60,715 nt of DNA, from contig JACDHS010000010.1 of the NCBI GenBank assembly GCA_013820875.1, positions 1 through 60,715 of the forward strand. Reading direction: 5' to 3'. Both the position numbers and the translations under genes were made by a program. Of this stretch, positions 25,617-34,806 are shown piece after piece. How positions within the stretch are numbered: position 1 is the first letter of the stretch; each line of letters begins with the position of its first letter. The notes below the pieces were generated by a model that was given only the letters and a program-made list of their open reading frames with translations, did not search any database and had not been told where the DNA came from. This stretch comes from Verrucomicrobiota bacterium. GTDB lineage: Bacteria; Verrucomicrobiota; Verrucomicrobiia; Limisphaerales; JACDHS01.

Positions 25617-26825
25617 TTACGGGAGATCAGAGCCGAACGCCGCGTTTCCAAAGGAAGGCAGGTCATCATCGTCAGCATCGGCCGTTTCGTTTTCATCTTT
25701 CGGATTCACCATCAGTTCTGAACGGTTTTTCAACAACTGATCCAAGCTCCCGGAAGGCATCGTGTAGGTCCACTTGGCCAGGGCCTGCTCCTGCTTGAGT
25801 TTATCCTGAAGTTTCTGCTGCTTGTCCTGAAACTCTTTATCGAGCTTTTCTTTGTCTTCAGACTTTTCATCGGTTGCGGCAGTCCGTTCCTTCGTTAGAT
25901 CGCCAGAAACAGAGATGCGAACGTAGTAATGTGCGTCCGGCGTTTTATTGCCAACGCTGAAGGCATATTTTAATCCGTCCAGGGTGTCGATCGTCAGGAG
26001 AGTTGGTTTATCCAGGCCGGTTTGTTCCGGAGCTTTGTCCACCACCACGTCTGTGAAGTTCGGATAGGAAAGCGCGTTCGCGAGGCTCGAAACCTTATTG
26101 GTGTCGAAGTTTTCTTCCGCTGTCTGATCGGCAAACGACCATGGGCCATTTTCCTTTTCGCGTGACACCGTCCATGAATTGGTTGCTTCCAGCGATTGCA
26201 CGGAAATGGATTTCACTTTCTCCACTTTCAAGAAGTCTTTGTTCAACCAGCTTGCAGGTCTCGGTTCCACCGTGGTGAGCGGATCAGTAATGACCGCCAC
26301 CGTTTCAGAGTTCGGAGCGACCATCACGTAGCGACCATCCGCATGCCCGCCATCATCACCGAAAGGAGAGGGTTGCTGCGATTTGCGCATGTGCTTTGCG
26401 CCAAGCCAGAGACTTTTGATTTCTTTGCCTCCATCACCCTTCAACTCAACCACGGTTGCTGCAAAAGGTTGACCCGGCTCTGCCAATTCCAGGCGGTGAC
26501 GTTGCGAAGCTCCGACTTTCATGGTCTGCACAACCTTCAACTCCTGCGCGTTGCGGACAAAGTGGCTGATCTGCTCGAAGTTGGCCGGATAATTCCCGCG
26601 CTCTTTCACGGTCCATATCTCCCCCACTTTGACGAGGTTCACTTCGTTGGCGCCTTGCTTGATCACGACGTGTGAAACGTCATTCACATTGAAGTCGCCG
26701 AGCAACTTCTGCCCTGCCCTCGCACTCCCCTGGTAAGAGGCGTTATTCTTGTTGTAAACAGCCAGGCCAATCCCGCCGATAACAACGACGAGCACCAATA
26801 GAACAATAAATTGTTTTCGGTTCAT
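25617..26825 (-). CDS. DUF4340-like membrane-anchored protein
   Basis: Last gene of a four-gene ABC-type operon. The 402-aa product has one N-terminal transmembrane helix (FIVLLVLVVVIGGIGLAVY) and then beta-rich repeats of the kind grouped as DUF4340: VVIKQGANEVNLVKVGEIWTV, then LTTVEPRPASWLNKDFLKVEKVKSISVQ. A charged coiled-coil stretch (about 300-345, Lys/Asp/Gln-rich) and an acidic tail follow. It starts 13 bases after the GldG-like gene. In similar operons the protein is extracytoplasmic and of unknown role. The family call rests on neighbour context and pattern, so confidence is moderate. Confidence 0.75.
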   Translation of the reverse strand: MNRKQFIVLLVLVVVIGGIGLAVYNKNNASYQGSARAGQKLLGDFNVNDVSHVVIKQGANEVNLVKVGEIWTVKERGNYPANFEQISHFVRNAQELKVVQTMKVGASQRHRLELAEPGQPFAATVVELKGDGGKEIKSLWLGAKHMRKSQQPSPFGDDGGHADGRYVMVAPNSETVAVITDPLTTVEPRPASWLNKDFLKVEKVKSISVQSLEATNSWTVSREKENGPWSFADQTAEENFDTNKVSSLANALSYPNFTDVVVDKAPEQTGLDKPTLLTIDTLDGLKYAFSVGNKTPDAHYYVRISVSGDLTKERTAATDEKSEDKEKLDKEFQDKQQKLQDKLKQEQALAKWTYTMPSGSLDQLLKNRSELMVNPKDENETADADDDDLPSFGNAAFGSDLP

Positions 26826-26838
26826 TTTTCCAAACTCC

Positions 26839-28734
26839 TTATTTTGCGGCAGTGCGCTTGCGTTTCACCACTGCCAGAATGATTCCTGAGAAGGCGACAA
26901 TGATTGGCATCGCAAGGATGTTTATCCATTTCAACCGCGTTTGCAGCGACTCAACTTCACGTCGCAAACTCTTCTTCAGTTCTTTTAGTTCCTTGCTCGT
27001 CGCCACTTCTTTTTTACGGAAGTTCTCCAACTCAGCCTGTTGTTCCGGCGACATAATGAAGCGTTGCTCCTTCGATTTCGATTGTTGCAACTCGTTCAGT
27101 TTGCGTTGGGTTTCGTCCAGGCTGGCTTGCAACTCTTTGAGCCGGGTGCGGAATTTCTCCTGGGCTTCCGATTCCATCTTGCGCACCAGGGTGAACGGAC
27201 GGTTCATGGTCGCGCGACTTCGGACGGCGATCAGGTTGCTGTCACCGGACAATTGCTCGGCAGCGCCTTGCGCAAATGGAAGATTGCCGTTGGGCAACAT
27301 GACCATTCGTTGACCGAGAAAGTTTTGAACCCGCGCTGCGACTGGATCCTGGAGGAAATCGGCATCCGCCACGAGAATCACGGCAGTCTCTTCCTTCGAT
27401 TCTTTCAAGGAATTATCGGACGCTTGTTTCTTCTCTTTTTCTTCATCCTCACCGTCTTCGTGGTCGTGCGCGTCAGAGGCATTTGGTTTTCCCTCGGGAA
27501 AGGCGGTTTTGAATTTTCCCGTCAAACGAATGGCAATCGGATATTCCGTTCCGCTGGATTGGAAATCTTTCGCGATCGAATCGCCCGGCATCGATGCAAG
27601 GAAGGCATCCACCAACTGCGAGTTCTTTGTGCTGCTGAACAGAACGGTCTTCTTCAAACCATCTTTCGGTGCGCCCTGGAAGGTGCCCGCGAAAGGCAGA
27701 AGCAGACTGTCAATCTGGCCGCTTAGAGCATCGTCCTTGTTCGCGCCTTCCTCAGTGAAGTTCAGCACGGCAAGCGCATCTCCCTCCTGCAGGGGGGTCT
27801 TGAAGTTCATATCGGCAACAACTTTCGTTGTGTCGAATTCCACGCCCCATGCAGCAAACAACCTGTCCAGCGTGGAACTGCTCGGGCCGCCACCCATCAT
27901 TGGGTTCTGGCCTTGTTGATCGAAGTAACAAAGCGGATCCACAAACGCGATGAGCTTGCCGCCGCGCATGATGAATTGATCAATGGCGTATTCGGTGAGT
28001 GCCGTGATCTCCTTTGGATGGATCAGGACGAGAACTTTGATGTCGTCATCAATTTTGTCCGTCGTCATGTAGAGTTGTTTCACATTGAAATCGCGTTGCA
28101 GTTCGCTGACCAATACCCAGGGATCGGCAGGTTGCTGCCCGAAACGACTCATCGCCTGAGGCTGGCCGAACGCCTGTAACGGCGTCATCACACCCAGCGT
28201 CGGGCGCTCCGGATTCATTACCTGGGAGATGGCGCGGGAAATGTCGTATTCCAACAGACGTTCACGATCGGGAATGAGAAATGGAATCGCCACTTTCTCG
28301 TTCAACATGTTAATCGACAACCCGAGGTAAACCTTGTCTCCGCCGGGGCGAACCATCTGACCTTCGACACCGTCGAGGTTCGCCGAATCTTCCGCATCGG
28401 AATCGGGTTTCGGATCGTATCTCTCGATCTTGATTTTGCCTTTCGACACCTCGCGATATTCTTCGAGCAAATCTTCGACGCGCCTGGCATAGACCTTAAG
28501 CGCCGGCGGGGCCTCCTTTTCGTCACGCGTGACGTAGAAGCGAACGATGATCTCCGTGTCGAGTTTCGACAGGATGGCGCGTGTCCCGTCCGAAAGGGTG
28601 TAGGCCTTCTCCGCAGTAAGATCGGCACGAATCTTCGCGCGACCGGCGATGAAGTTGAATGCGACAATTGCAACGAACAGCAGGGCGACGCCGCCAACTG
28701 AGTAGAGCAGGGATTCGAAATTATTCTTTTTCAT
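26839..28734 (-). CDS. GldG-like ABC auxiliary protein
   Basis: Extracytoplasmic auxiliary component of an ABC-2-type transporter. The 631 aa begin with a transmembrane helix (VALLFVAIVAFNFIAG), followed by the GldG/ABC_transp_aux signature ADLTAEKAYTLSDGTRAILSKLDTEIIVRFYVTRDE, a long periplasmic domain including DQFIMRGGKLIAFVDPL, a coiled coil (about 535-600) and a C-terminal helix (ILAMPIIVAFSGIILAV) followed by KRKR. The length and two-helix layout suit the family. In Bacteroidota GldG serves gliding motility; in Verrucomicrobiota and Planctomycetota such operons occur without gliding, so the role here is open. Confidence 0.88.
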   Translation of the reverse strand: MKKNNFESLLYSVGGVALLFVAIVAFNFIAGRAKIRADLTAEKAYTLSDGTRAILSKLDTEIIVRFYVTRDEKEAPPALKVYARRVEDLLEEYREVSKGKIKIERYDPKPDSDAEDSANLDGVEGQMVRPGGDKVYLGLSINMLNEKVAIPFLIPDRERLLEYDISRAISQVMNPERPTLGVMTPLQAFGQPQAMSRFGQQPADPWVLVSELQRDFNVKQLYMTTDKIDDDIKVLVLIHPKEITALTEYAIDQFIMRGGKLIAFVDPLCYFDQQGQNPMMGGGPSSSTLDRLFAAWGVEFDTTKVVADMNFKTPLQEGDALAVLNFTEEGANKDDALSGQIDSLLLPFAGTFQGAPKDGLKKTVLFSSTKNSQLVDAFLASMPGDSIAKDFQSSGTEYPIAIRLTGKFKTAFPEGKPNASDAHDHEDGEDEEKEKKQASDNSLKESKEETAVILVADADFLQDPVAARVQNFLGQRMVMLPNGNLPFAQGAAEQLSGDSNLIAVRSRATMNRPFTLVRKMESEAQEKFRTRLKELQASLDETQRKLNELQQSKSKEQRFIMSPEQQAELENFRKKEVATSKELKELKKSLRREVESLQTRLKWINILAMPIIVAFSGIILAVVKRKRTAAK

Positions 28735-28752
28735 GAGTATTGCTCCTTTCTA

Positions 28753-29508
28753 TTAACCAGCACGATGGCTTCGCAGAATGACGCCCGTCGTGAACAGGGA
28801 AAAAATGATGATCGATAAAAAGAAGATGATGCTGCGCGAATCCAGCACACCTTTTTCAAACCCGCTGAAGTGAGTCAGGACGCTGAAGTTGCCGACGAGG
28901 TCCGCCAGCCACCCTCCTGCACCAAGCACATCAAGGATGAAGGTCGATACCGCTGGCAAGCCCGCCAGGATCAGCATGAAGCACAACACCACGGAAATGA
29001 TGAAGCTCACCACCTGGTTGCGGGTCATCGCCGAAGTGATGCAACTCAACGCCAGGTAAGCGCCGCCCATCAGAAAACTGCCGATGTAGGCAGTGAGGAT
29101 GATGCCGTTGTCCGGATTGCCGAGGTAATTCACCGTTATGACAATGGGGAACGTCAGGATGAGTGTAAGCGCCAGAAACAACCAGGACGCCACAAACTTT
29201 CCAACAATCGCCTGCCACGGGGTGATCGGCATGGTGAACAAAAGTTCCAGCGTGCCGAGGCGCCGCTCTTCTGACCAGAGCCGCATTCCAATGGCCGGCA
29301 CCAGGAATAAGTAGAGCCACGGATGCCAACTGAAGAACGGCCGTTCCAACGATGCCTGGCCGAGCTCAAAAAAACCGCCCAGCATGAACGTCAAAAAGCC
29401 GGTCAGAAATAAGAAGATAACAATAAAGACGTAAGCAATCGGCGAAGTGAAATAACTCTTCAGCTCACGTTTAACAATAGTTCGAACATTACTAAAAGCA
29501 TTACTCAT
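28753..29508 (-). CDS. ABC-2 type permease, GldF-like
   Basis: Integral membrane subunit with about six helices in 251 aa. The start VRTIVKRELKSYFTSPIAYVFIVIFLFLTGF is characteristic of GldF/NosY-type permeases, as is the EERRLGTLELLFTMPITPWQ segment between helices two and three. Its start overlaps the ATPase gene end by four bases, and it is followed after 18 bases by the GldG-like gene. It presumably forms the transporter core with the ATPase at 29505-30470. Confidence 0.9.
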   Translation of the reverse strand: MSNAFSNVRTIVKRELKSYFTSPIAYVFIVIFLFLTGFLTFMLGGFFELGQASLERPFFSWHPWLYLFLVPAIGMRLWSEERRLGTLELLFTMPITPWQAIVGKFVASWLFLALTLILTFPIVITVNYLGNPDNGIILTAYIGSFLMGGAYLALSCITSAMTRNQVVSFIISVVLCFMLILAGLPAVSTFILDVLGAGGWLADLVGNFSVLTHFSGFEKGVLDSRSIIFFLSIIIFSLFTTGVILRSHRAG

Positions 29509-30470
29509 TTCCGTTCCTCCTTCACAGTCTCAGGCAGCGTGATGCTGCGGAACACTTCATCCAAACGACCTTCCTCCGTATGTAATTCCTCCAGGCGCCA
29601 TTTCTCGCGTTGCGCCACTTCCGCAACCTGCCGCGCGAGTTCGCCGCTGACCGTATCGGGCCGGGGAAAAACGCGGGCGAGAACGCGGGAAGAACCTTCT
29701 TTCAAAATCGCAGTGCGTTTCGCGACAGAAATCTGCGCGAGCTTCTGGCTGAGTTCCGCTGATGTCACCCCGCCGACTGTCAACGTCACGGCGCCGGCGA
29801 TGTCTGATTTCTGTTTCAGTTCTGCCGGTGTGCCGTTGGCAACGACTTGTCCACGATCGATAATCATGGCGCGCGAACAAACGGCTTCGACTTCTTCGAG
29901 GATGTGCGTTGAAAAAATGATCGCTTTCTTCTCGCCCATGCGACGAATCAGCGTGCGGACTTCGTGTTTTTGATTCGGGTCCAACCCATCGGTCGGTTCG
30001 TCCAGGATCAACACATCCGGATCGTGAATGATGGATTGCGCGAAACAGGTCCGGTGCCGGTAACCTTTGGAAAGAGTATCCACACTTTGGTAGAGCACAC
30101 TTTCGAGGAAGCACATTTCGACCACGCGATGAATGGCTTTCTTTCTTTGGTCACCGCGCATCCCCCGCAGTTCCGCGACGAAATCGAGGAAGCCATAAAC
30201 CGTCATGTCAGTGTAGGCCGGAGCGTTTTCGGGGAGGTAACCAACGAGCCGTTTGGCTGCGATCGGATTCTCCGCTATATCGAAACCGCCCACGGTGACT
30301 TTACCGGCAGTCGGTGGGATGAAGCCTGTTATCATGCGCATCGAAGTGGATTTGCCTGCGCCATTGGGTCCAAGGAACCCGAGAACCTCGCCCCGCTCTA
30401 CTGTGAAGGAGATTCCATTCACAGCCACTTTAGGGCCAAACGTTTTTTTTAAGTTTTCAACTTTGATCAT
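29505..30470 (-). CDS. ABC transporter ATP-binding protein, GldA-like
   Basis: First gene of the Gld-type operon. It has Walker A GPNGAGKSTSM (about residues 35-45), the family signature in the unusual form LSKGYRHRTCFAQ in place of LSGGQ (normal for GldA/NatA-type ATPases), Walker B DVLILDEPTDGLDPNQ and the switch His in STHILEE. A C-terminal extension of about 100 residues follows the core, giving 321 aa. The spacing to the permease (four-base overlap) shows coupling. It faces the LolB-like gene divergently across about 175 bp. Confidence 0.92.
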   Translation of the reverse strand: MIKVENLKKTFGPKVAVNGISFTVERGEVLGFLGPNGAGKSTSMRMITGFIPPTAGKVTVGGFDIAENPIAAKRLVGYLPENAPAYTDMTVYGFLDFVAELRGMRGDQRKKAIHRVVEMCFLESVLYQSVDTLSKGYRHRTCFAQSIIHDPDVLILDEPTDGLDPNQKHEVRTLIRRMGEKKAIIFSTHILEEVEAVCSRAMIIDRGQVVANGTPAELKQKSDIAGAVTLTVGGVTSAELSQKLAQISVAKRTAILKEGSSRVLARVFPRPDTVSGELARQVAEVAQREKWRLEELHTEEGRLDEVFRSITLPETVKEERK

Positions 30471-30646
30471 TCCGTCACTCCAAAATTGCGGCTCTCGCCG
30501 CGTGCGTCACTGTGGACGTCCGTTAAACCAAACAAACAAAACTTTAGCAACTTACGGAACACCGCTGTTCTACAACGGCTGTCAAGCCGTTCCCGCATTT
30601 TTGACATTTCACTGGAAAAATGTTCAAAAAAAAATGACGTTCCGCC

Positions 30647-31150
30647 ATGCAACATCTGCTCCGACTGACGCGCCATCATGCCTCTCTGTTACAGGCACTA
30701 ATCCTTTTTCTCGCCGTCGGACTCCTGCTTTCTGCAACGGCCTGCCGGACTATCGCGCCATTTGAGAGGGTGGACTTTACTAGAGCCGGCTGGAAAATCA
30801 AATCCGGACAAGCAGTTTGGAAGGTAAATCGGAATGCCCCAGAAATCGCCGGCGACCTGTTGTTTGCCTCTCAGAATCAAAGCAGGACGGTCCTGCAAAT
30901 GACAAAAAATCCATTTCCAATGGTAATCGCCCAGTTGCAGGCCAATAGCTGGCAGATCGAATTCCCAACAGAGAACCGAACTTACTCCGGGCGCGGCAAC
31001 CCGCCGAAACGTCTCGCATGGCTCCATTTGGCGAAGGCGTTGCAGGGCGGTCCTGTCCCTGAACCGTGGACGTTTCAAAAGACAGACGATACAAGCTGGC
31101 GATTCGAGAACTTGAAAACTGGCGAATTGATTGAAGGGTTTCTGGAGTGA
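30647..31150 (+). CDS. LolB-like outer-membrane lipoprotein
   Basis: Small lipoprotein, first gene of an export/lipid cassette. The N-terminus (LILFLAVGLLLSATAC) ends in a lipobox with Cys at about residue 33. The mature part is beta-rich (GWKIKSGQAVWKVN, DLLFASQNQSRTVLQM, FPMVIAQLQANSWQIEF). Small lipoproteins of this kind, described as LolB-like or DUF3261, accompany MMPL exporters and LolA in aryl-polyene-type clusters, and that context guides the call. Its end overlaps the MMPL gene start (GTGA). Sequence similarity alone would not name it; an unassigned lipoprotein is the cautious alternative. Confidence 0.65.
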   Translation: MQHLLRLTRHHASLLQALILFLAVGLLLSATACRTIAPFERVDFTRAGWKIKSGQAVWKVNRNAPEIAGDLLFASQNQSRTVLQMTKNPFPMVIAQLQANSWQIEFPTENRTYSGRGNPPKRLAWLHLAKALQGGPVPEPWTFQKTDDTSWRFENLKTGELIEGFLE

Positions 31151-33561
31151 CCCGCTTTTCTCGTCATTGGCTCTGGCTGCTGCTGCTGATTCCTATCGGA
31201 CTCGGACTCACCCGATTGCGCTTCGATGTCGAAGTATTGAATCTGCTCCCGAAAAATTCACCAGTGGTTCGCGGGCTGATGTTGTATCAGCAAAATTTTT
31301 CCAACGGACAGGAACTGCTGCTCACAATTAAATCCGAAGACCCCGATCAAACCGAAGAAGCGGCGCGGACAATTGCCATGGAACTTCGCGCTGCCACCAA
31401 CCTCGCATCGCAAGTGAACTGGCAACCACCCTGGGTTGAAAGTCCGGGGCAAGGCGCTGAACTGGTCGCTTATCTTTGGCTGAACCAACCTCCCGAAGTT
31501 TTCGGGCAACTGACCAACCGGCTTTCCGGCGATGAACTTACGAACACGATCCTCGAAGCACGGGAGCAAATAACGACTTCACTGTCGCCTGAAACCATCG
31601 CCCTGCGCGGTTATGATCCACTTGATCTCATGCGATTGCCGGAGAACGTCAGCGCTGGCGCGCAATCGTTCGGAGGCGGCAGCGAGTTCTTCGCCTCACA
31701 GGATGGAACTTTTCGCATTGTGTTTGTGCAACCTGCCTACGAACTGAGCGGTTACCGGGAGGCGGATGCATGGCTGAAATTGGTTCAGGAGATTGTCACG
31801 AAGGCCGTCAATGCACTCGATTCTCCGGAAGAAATAACACTGAGTTACACCGGCCATCCCGCCTTCGTAACGGAGATCGCGAGCGGGATGCAAAGTGACA
31901 TGACCGTTTCCGTTCTCGGCACCATGGTTATCATTGCGATTCTTTTCTGGATCGCGCACCGCCGATTCCGTCCCCTGCTCTGGCTCCTTGTCTTGCTCGG
32001 CCTTGTCCTGGGTGGAACCCTCTCGTTCGGCGGCCTGTTCTTTGGGACACTGAATGTAGTCAGCCTGGGATTCGCGGCGATTCTCCTGGGCCTGTCTGTT
32101 GATTACGGTCTGATCCTGTACCAGGAAGCGCGCGCCTCAAAGGAACCGATTCCAAAAGTGCGCCGCACCGTGGCCCCGAGCATTTTGTGGTCTGCCGTCA
32201 CGACGGCCGGAGCCTTCGCCATCTTGAACTTCAGCGGACTCCCCGGACTCGGGCAACTGGGTTCATTGGTAGCCATCGGAGTGCTGCTGTCGGCCACTGT
32301 AATGCTGTTTGCTTATCTGCCACCGCTTCGCGCTACTCTGTCGAGCGATGGCAATCGGGGAGCAATTCCTCAACCCGCGGGAGATGACAACGAGAAAACT
32401 TCCAGTCGAAAACGTGGAATCGAATTCCTGATCGCAACTCTCGCGTTGCTTATCATCTCGGTGGGCATTCTGTTTTACGGCGGCCCCACCTTTGATCAAT
32501 CTCCCGAAGCATTGCGCCCGAAGAACAGTCCGGCCTACGGCACCCTGGAAAAGATAAAAGCTGAACTCGGCCAAACCCAGGAACCGCTTTGGATAGTTGT
32601 CTCTGGAAAGAGCGAATCCGAAGTGGCATCCCGTCTCCTGCAGGCAGAAACATTTCTCCAAACCGCTGCAGAAAACAAACTCATCACGAGCTACACACTG
32701 GCGACGCCGCTTTGGCCCAGGGCAAATCATCAGATACAAAACCGGGAGAGCGCCCAACAAATCATCCAGAACAAAACGAACCTCTATGCCGCTGTCCTCG
32801 GACAAGGTTTCACCCGTGAATCTTTGCACCTGACGGAAAACATTTTGAACACGTGGCAATCCGCCCTGCGCAGCACAAATATATTCTGGCCCACCAACGA
32901 CGCGAGCCGTTGGACGATGAACCAGATATCCTCGCATCGGAACAACACATTTTTCGCACTCGGCCTGGTTTACCCGGTCACGGATGGCCCGGGTTCTGAG
33001 TTTGCAAACAGTCAACGCCTCCTTGAGCAATGGCCGGACGAATTGATTCGCAACGACGTCATCCTGTCCGGCTGGACGGTCCTGGGTGCGGCGATGTTTG
33101 ACCTGGTGGAACACGATTTACCGCGAGTCATCCTGCCGATGTTTGTGCTGCTGGTGGTCGCCCTTTGGCTGGCGTTTCGCTCTTTCAAGGCGGTGTTCTT
33201 GAGCTTTGCCGCATTGTTTTTCGCCGGACTGTGTCTCTTTGCCCTGATGTCGCTCACGGATCAGTCGTGGAATTTGATGAATATGATGGCGATTCCGCTG
33301 CTGCTTGGTTCAGCGGTGGATTACAGCATCCACATCCAACACGCCATGCATCGGCATCGGGGCGATATCCTTGCAGTCCGGCGCAGTGTCGGACGCGCCC
33401 TGCTCCTTTGCGGCGGCACAACCATCGCCGGGTTCGGTTCCCTGGCTTTTTCATCCAATGCAGGAATGGCGAGCCTCGGTCTGATCTGCGCCATTGGCAT
33501 TGCTATGAATGTCATTACCGCCGTTTATTTCCTGCCGAGATGGTGGCGGGCGATCCATTGA
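31147..33561 (+). CDS. MMPL/RND-family exporter
   Basis: Large inner-membrane transporter, 804 aa, GTG start. It has the duplicated RND plan: one N-terminal helix, a periplasmic loop, five to six helices (about 260-400), then a second set after a loop (about 420-640 and 650-800). Both halves carry the MMPL-type GLSVDYGLILYQEA and GSAVDYSIHIQHAMH segments with the conserved Asp-Tyr pair used in proton coupling. MMPL proteins export lipids and polyketide-like products; here the neighbours are a LolB-like lipoprotein, a lipid A-type acyltransferase, LolA and a FabZ-like dehydratase. It is followed by 342 bp holding a hairpin array. Confidence 0.9.
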   Translation: MTRFSRHWLWLLLLIPIGLGLTRLRFDVEVLNLLPKNSPVVRGLMLYQQNFSNGQELLLTIKSEDPDQTEEAARTIAMELRAATNLASQVNWQPPWVESPGQGAELVAYLWLNQPPEVFGQLTNRLSGDELTNTILEAREQITTSLSPETIALRGYDPLDLMRLPENVSAGAQSFGGGSEFFASQDGTFRIVFVQPAYELSGYREADAWLKLVQEIVTKAVNALDSPEEITLSYTGHPAFVTEIASGMQSDMTVSVLGTMVIIAILFWIAHRRFRPLLWLLVLLGLVLGGTLSFGGLFFGTLNVVSLGFAAILLGLSVDYGLILYQEARASKEPIPKVRRTVAPSILWSAVTTAGAFAILNFSGLPGLGQLGSLVAIGVLLSATVMLFAYLPPLRATLSSDGNRGAIPQPAGDDNEKTSSRKRGIEFLIATLALLIISVGILFYGGPTFDQSPEALRPKNSPAYGTLEKIKAELGQTQEPLWIVVSGKSESEVASRLLQAETFLQTAAENKLITSYTLATPLWPRANHQIQNRESAQQIIQNKTNLYAAVLGQGFTRESLHLTENILNTWQSALRSTNIFWPTNDASRWTMNQISSHRNNTFFALGLVYPVTDGPGSEFANSQRLLEQWPDELIRNDVILSGWTVLGAAMFDLVEHDLPRVILPMFVLLVVALWLAFRSFKAVFLSFAALFFAGLCLFALMSLTDQSWNLMNMMAIPLLLGSAVDYSIHIQHAMHRHRGDILAVRRSVGRALLLCGGTTIAGFGSLAFSSNAGMASLGLICAIGIAMNVITAVYFLPRWWRAIH

Positions 33562-33599
33562 TTGTGCTCATAAACATGGATTCAGCAATTTTCGCCATC

Positions 33600-33820
33600 C
33601 GAAGCGCCTCCGAGCCAAATAAATATCTTTTTTCTCCGTCCGAGGCGCTTCGGAACCAGATAAAAGATATTTTTGGACGTTCCGTGCGTGCGGAAGCCTC
33701 ATAAAAGATGTTTTTTGGCGTTCAATACGTGTTGAAACCCGATAAAAGATCTCTTTCGACGTTCACAACGTGATGAAACCCCATAAAAGATGTTTTTCGA
33801 CGTTCTTACAGGTCTGTTTG
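33600..33820 (+). repeat. Tandem array of five 41-bp units with covarying hairpins
   Basis: The motif ATAAA(A)GAT recurs at 33619, 33660, 33701, 33742 and 33783, exactly 41 bases apart each time. Between copies lies a 16-base hairpin: TCCGAGGCGCTTCGGA (33639-33654), TTCCGTGCGTGCGGAA (33680-33695), TTCAATACGTGTTGAA (33721-33736) and TTCACAACGTGATGAA (33762-33777), also 41 bases apart. Stem bases change in pairs, for example G-C, C-G and A-T at the fourth pair. The first unit is also flanked by GAAGCGCCTC / GAGGCGCTTC. The array fills most of the gap between the exporter and acyltransferase genes; no gene is seen in it. Confidence 0.85.
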
Positions 33821-33903
33821 CCTTTAAAAGGGGGCGAACAGAACCCTGAACGACTCCGCACCTATATTATTACACAGTTTGCCATGCTTTCTCGCTGACC
33901 CGA

Positions 33904-34806
33904 ATGAAAGCTTCTGCCCTTTATCGCTCTGAATTATGGAAGGCCGGTTTATCTGCTGCCCGGAAGCTTCCTGCGCCAATTAGCGGCGGTCTCGCCCGTC
34001 TGTTCGGCGCGGGATATTATGCTTTCTCGAACAACCGACCAGAAATCGTCATCGAAAACCTTCTGCCCGCCGTAAATGGCGACTACGTCCGCGCAGAAAA
34101 ACTCACCCGGGAACTGTTCCAAAATTTTGCGCAGAAGCTCGTTGACCTTTGGCGCTATGAAAGCGGCATTCCGATCGAACATTTGTTTCGATATCGGAGC
34201 GGATTGGAAGTCTTTGAAACGGCTAAACAGGAAAAGCGCGGGATCCTGATTGTAACTCCCCATCTCGGCAACTGGGAATTCGGCGCACCCATTCTGGCCA
34301 AACGCGGAATCAGGTTGCTCGTCATCACGATGGAGGAACCCGATCCGCGCCTGACCGAAATGCGCAAAGCGTCCCGCGAACGCTGGGGCATCGAGACCCT
34401 CGTCATAGGCAGCAATCCGTTTGCGTTTATCGAAGTGATCCGGCGACTCGAGGCCGGTGAAGTGGTTGCGCTCCTCGTGGATCGTCCGCATCCAGCCAAC
34501 TCTGTCATCGTCGAACTTTTTGGAAAACCTTTTGCCGCCTCAGTCGCACCGGCGGAACTGGCGCGCGCCACCGGTTGCAAGATTGTTCCCGTTTACCTGC
34601 CGCGCATCGCGGACGGTTATGCCGCGCATACTTTGCCTGAGATTGAGTACGAACGCGCCGCGCTACGTCCAATGGAAGCCCGGCAAGCGCTCGCGCAAAA
34701 AATCATGCGTGCGTTCGAACCGGTCATACGCGAACATTTAAGTCAATGGTACCATTTCGTCCCAATCTGGAACCGGGAAGAGTCGCCGCTGAAACAGGCG
34801 AAGTGA
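33904..34806 (+). CDS. LpxL/HtrB-type lysophospholipid acyltransferase
   Basis: Membrane-associated acyltransferase of the lipid A biosynthesis family. It has the catalytic motif HLGNWE, with His120 and Glu125 in an HX4E arrangement, in the context LIVTPHLGNWEFGAPILAKRG. Further conserved blocks are VDRPHPANSVIVELFGKPFAASVAPAELAR and the C-terminal QWYHFVPIW. The 300-aa length is typical. In a cluster with an MMPL exporter, LolA and a dehydratase it may acylate a lipid or polyketide-type product instead of lipid A; this is inference. Its stop overlaps the preferred start of the next gene (TGATG). Confidence 0.88.
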   Translation: MKASALYRSELWKAGLSAARKLPAPISGGLARLFGAGYYAFSNNRPEIVIENLLPAVNGDYVRAEKLTRELFQNFAQKLVDLWRYESGIPIEHLFRYRSGLEVFETAKQEKRGILIVTPHLGNWEFGAPILAKRGIRLLVITMEEPDPRLTEMRKASRERWGIETLVIGSNPFAFIEVIRRLEAGEVVALLVDRPHPANSVIVELFGKPFAASVAPAELARATGCKIVPVYLPRIADGYAAHTLPEIEYERAALRPMEARQALAQKIMRAFEPVIREHLSQWYHFVPIWNREESPLKQAK

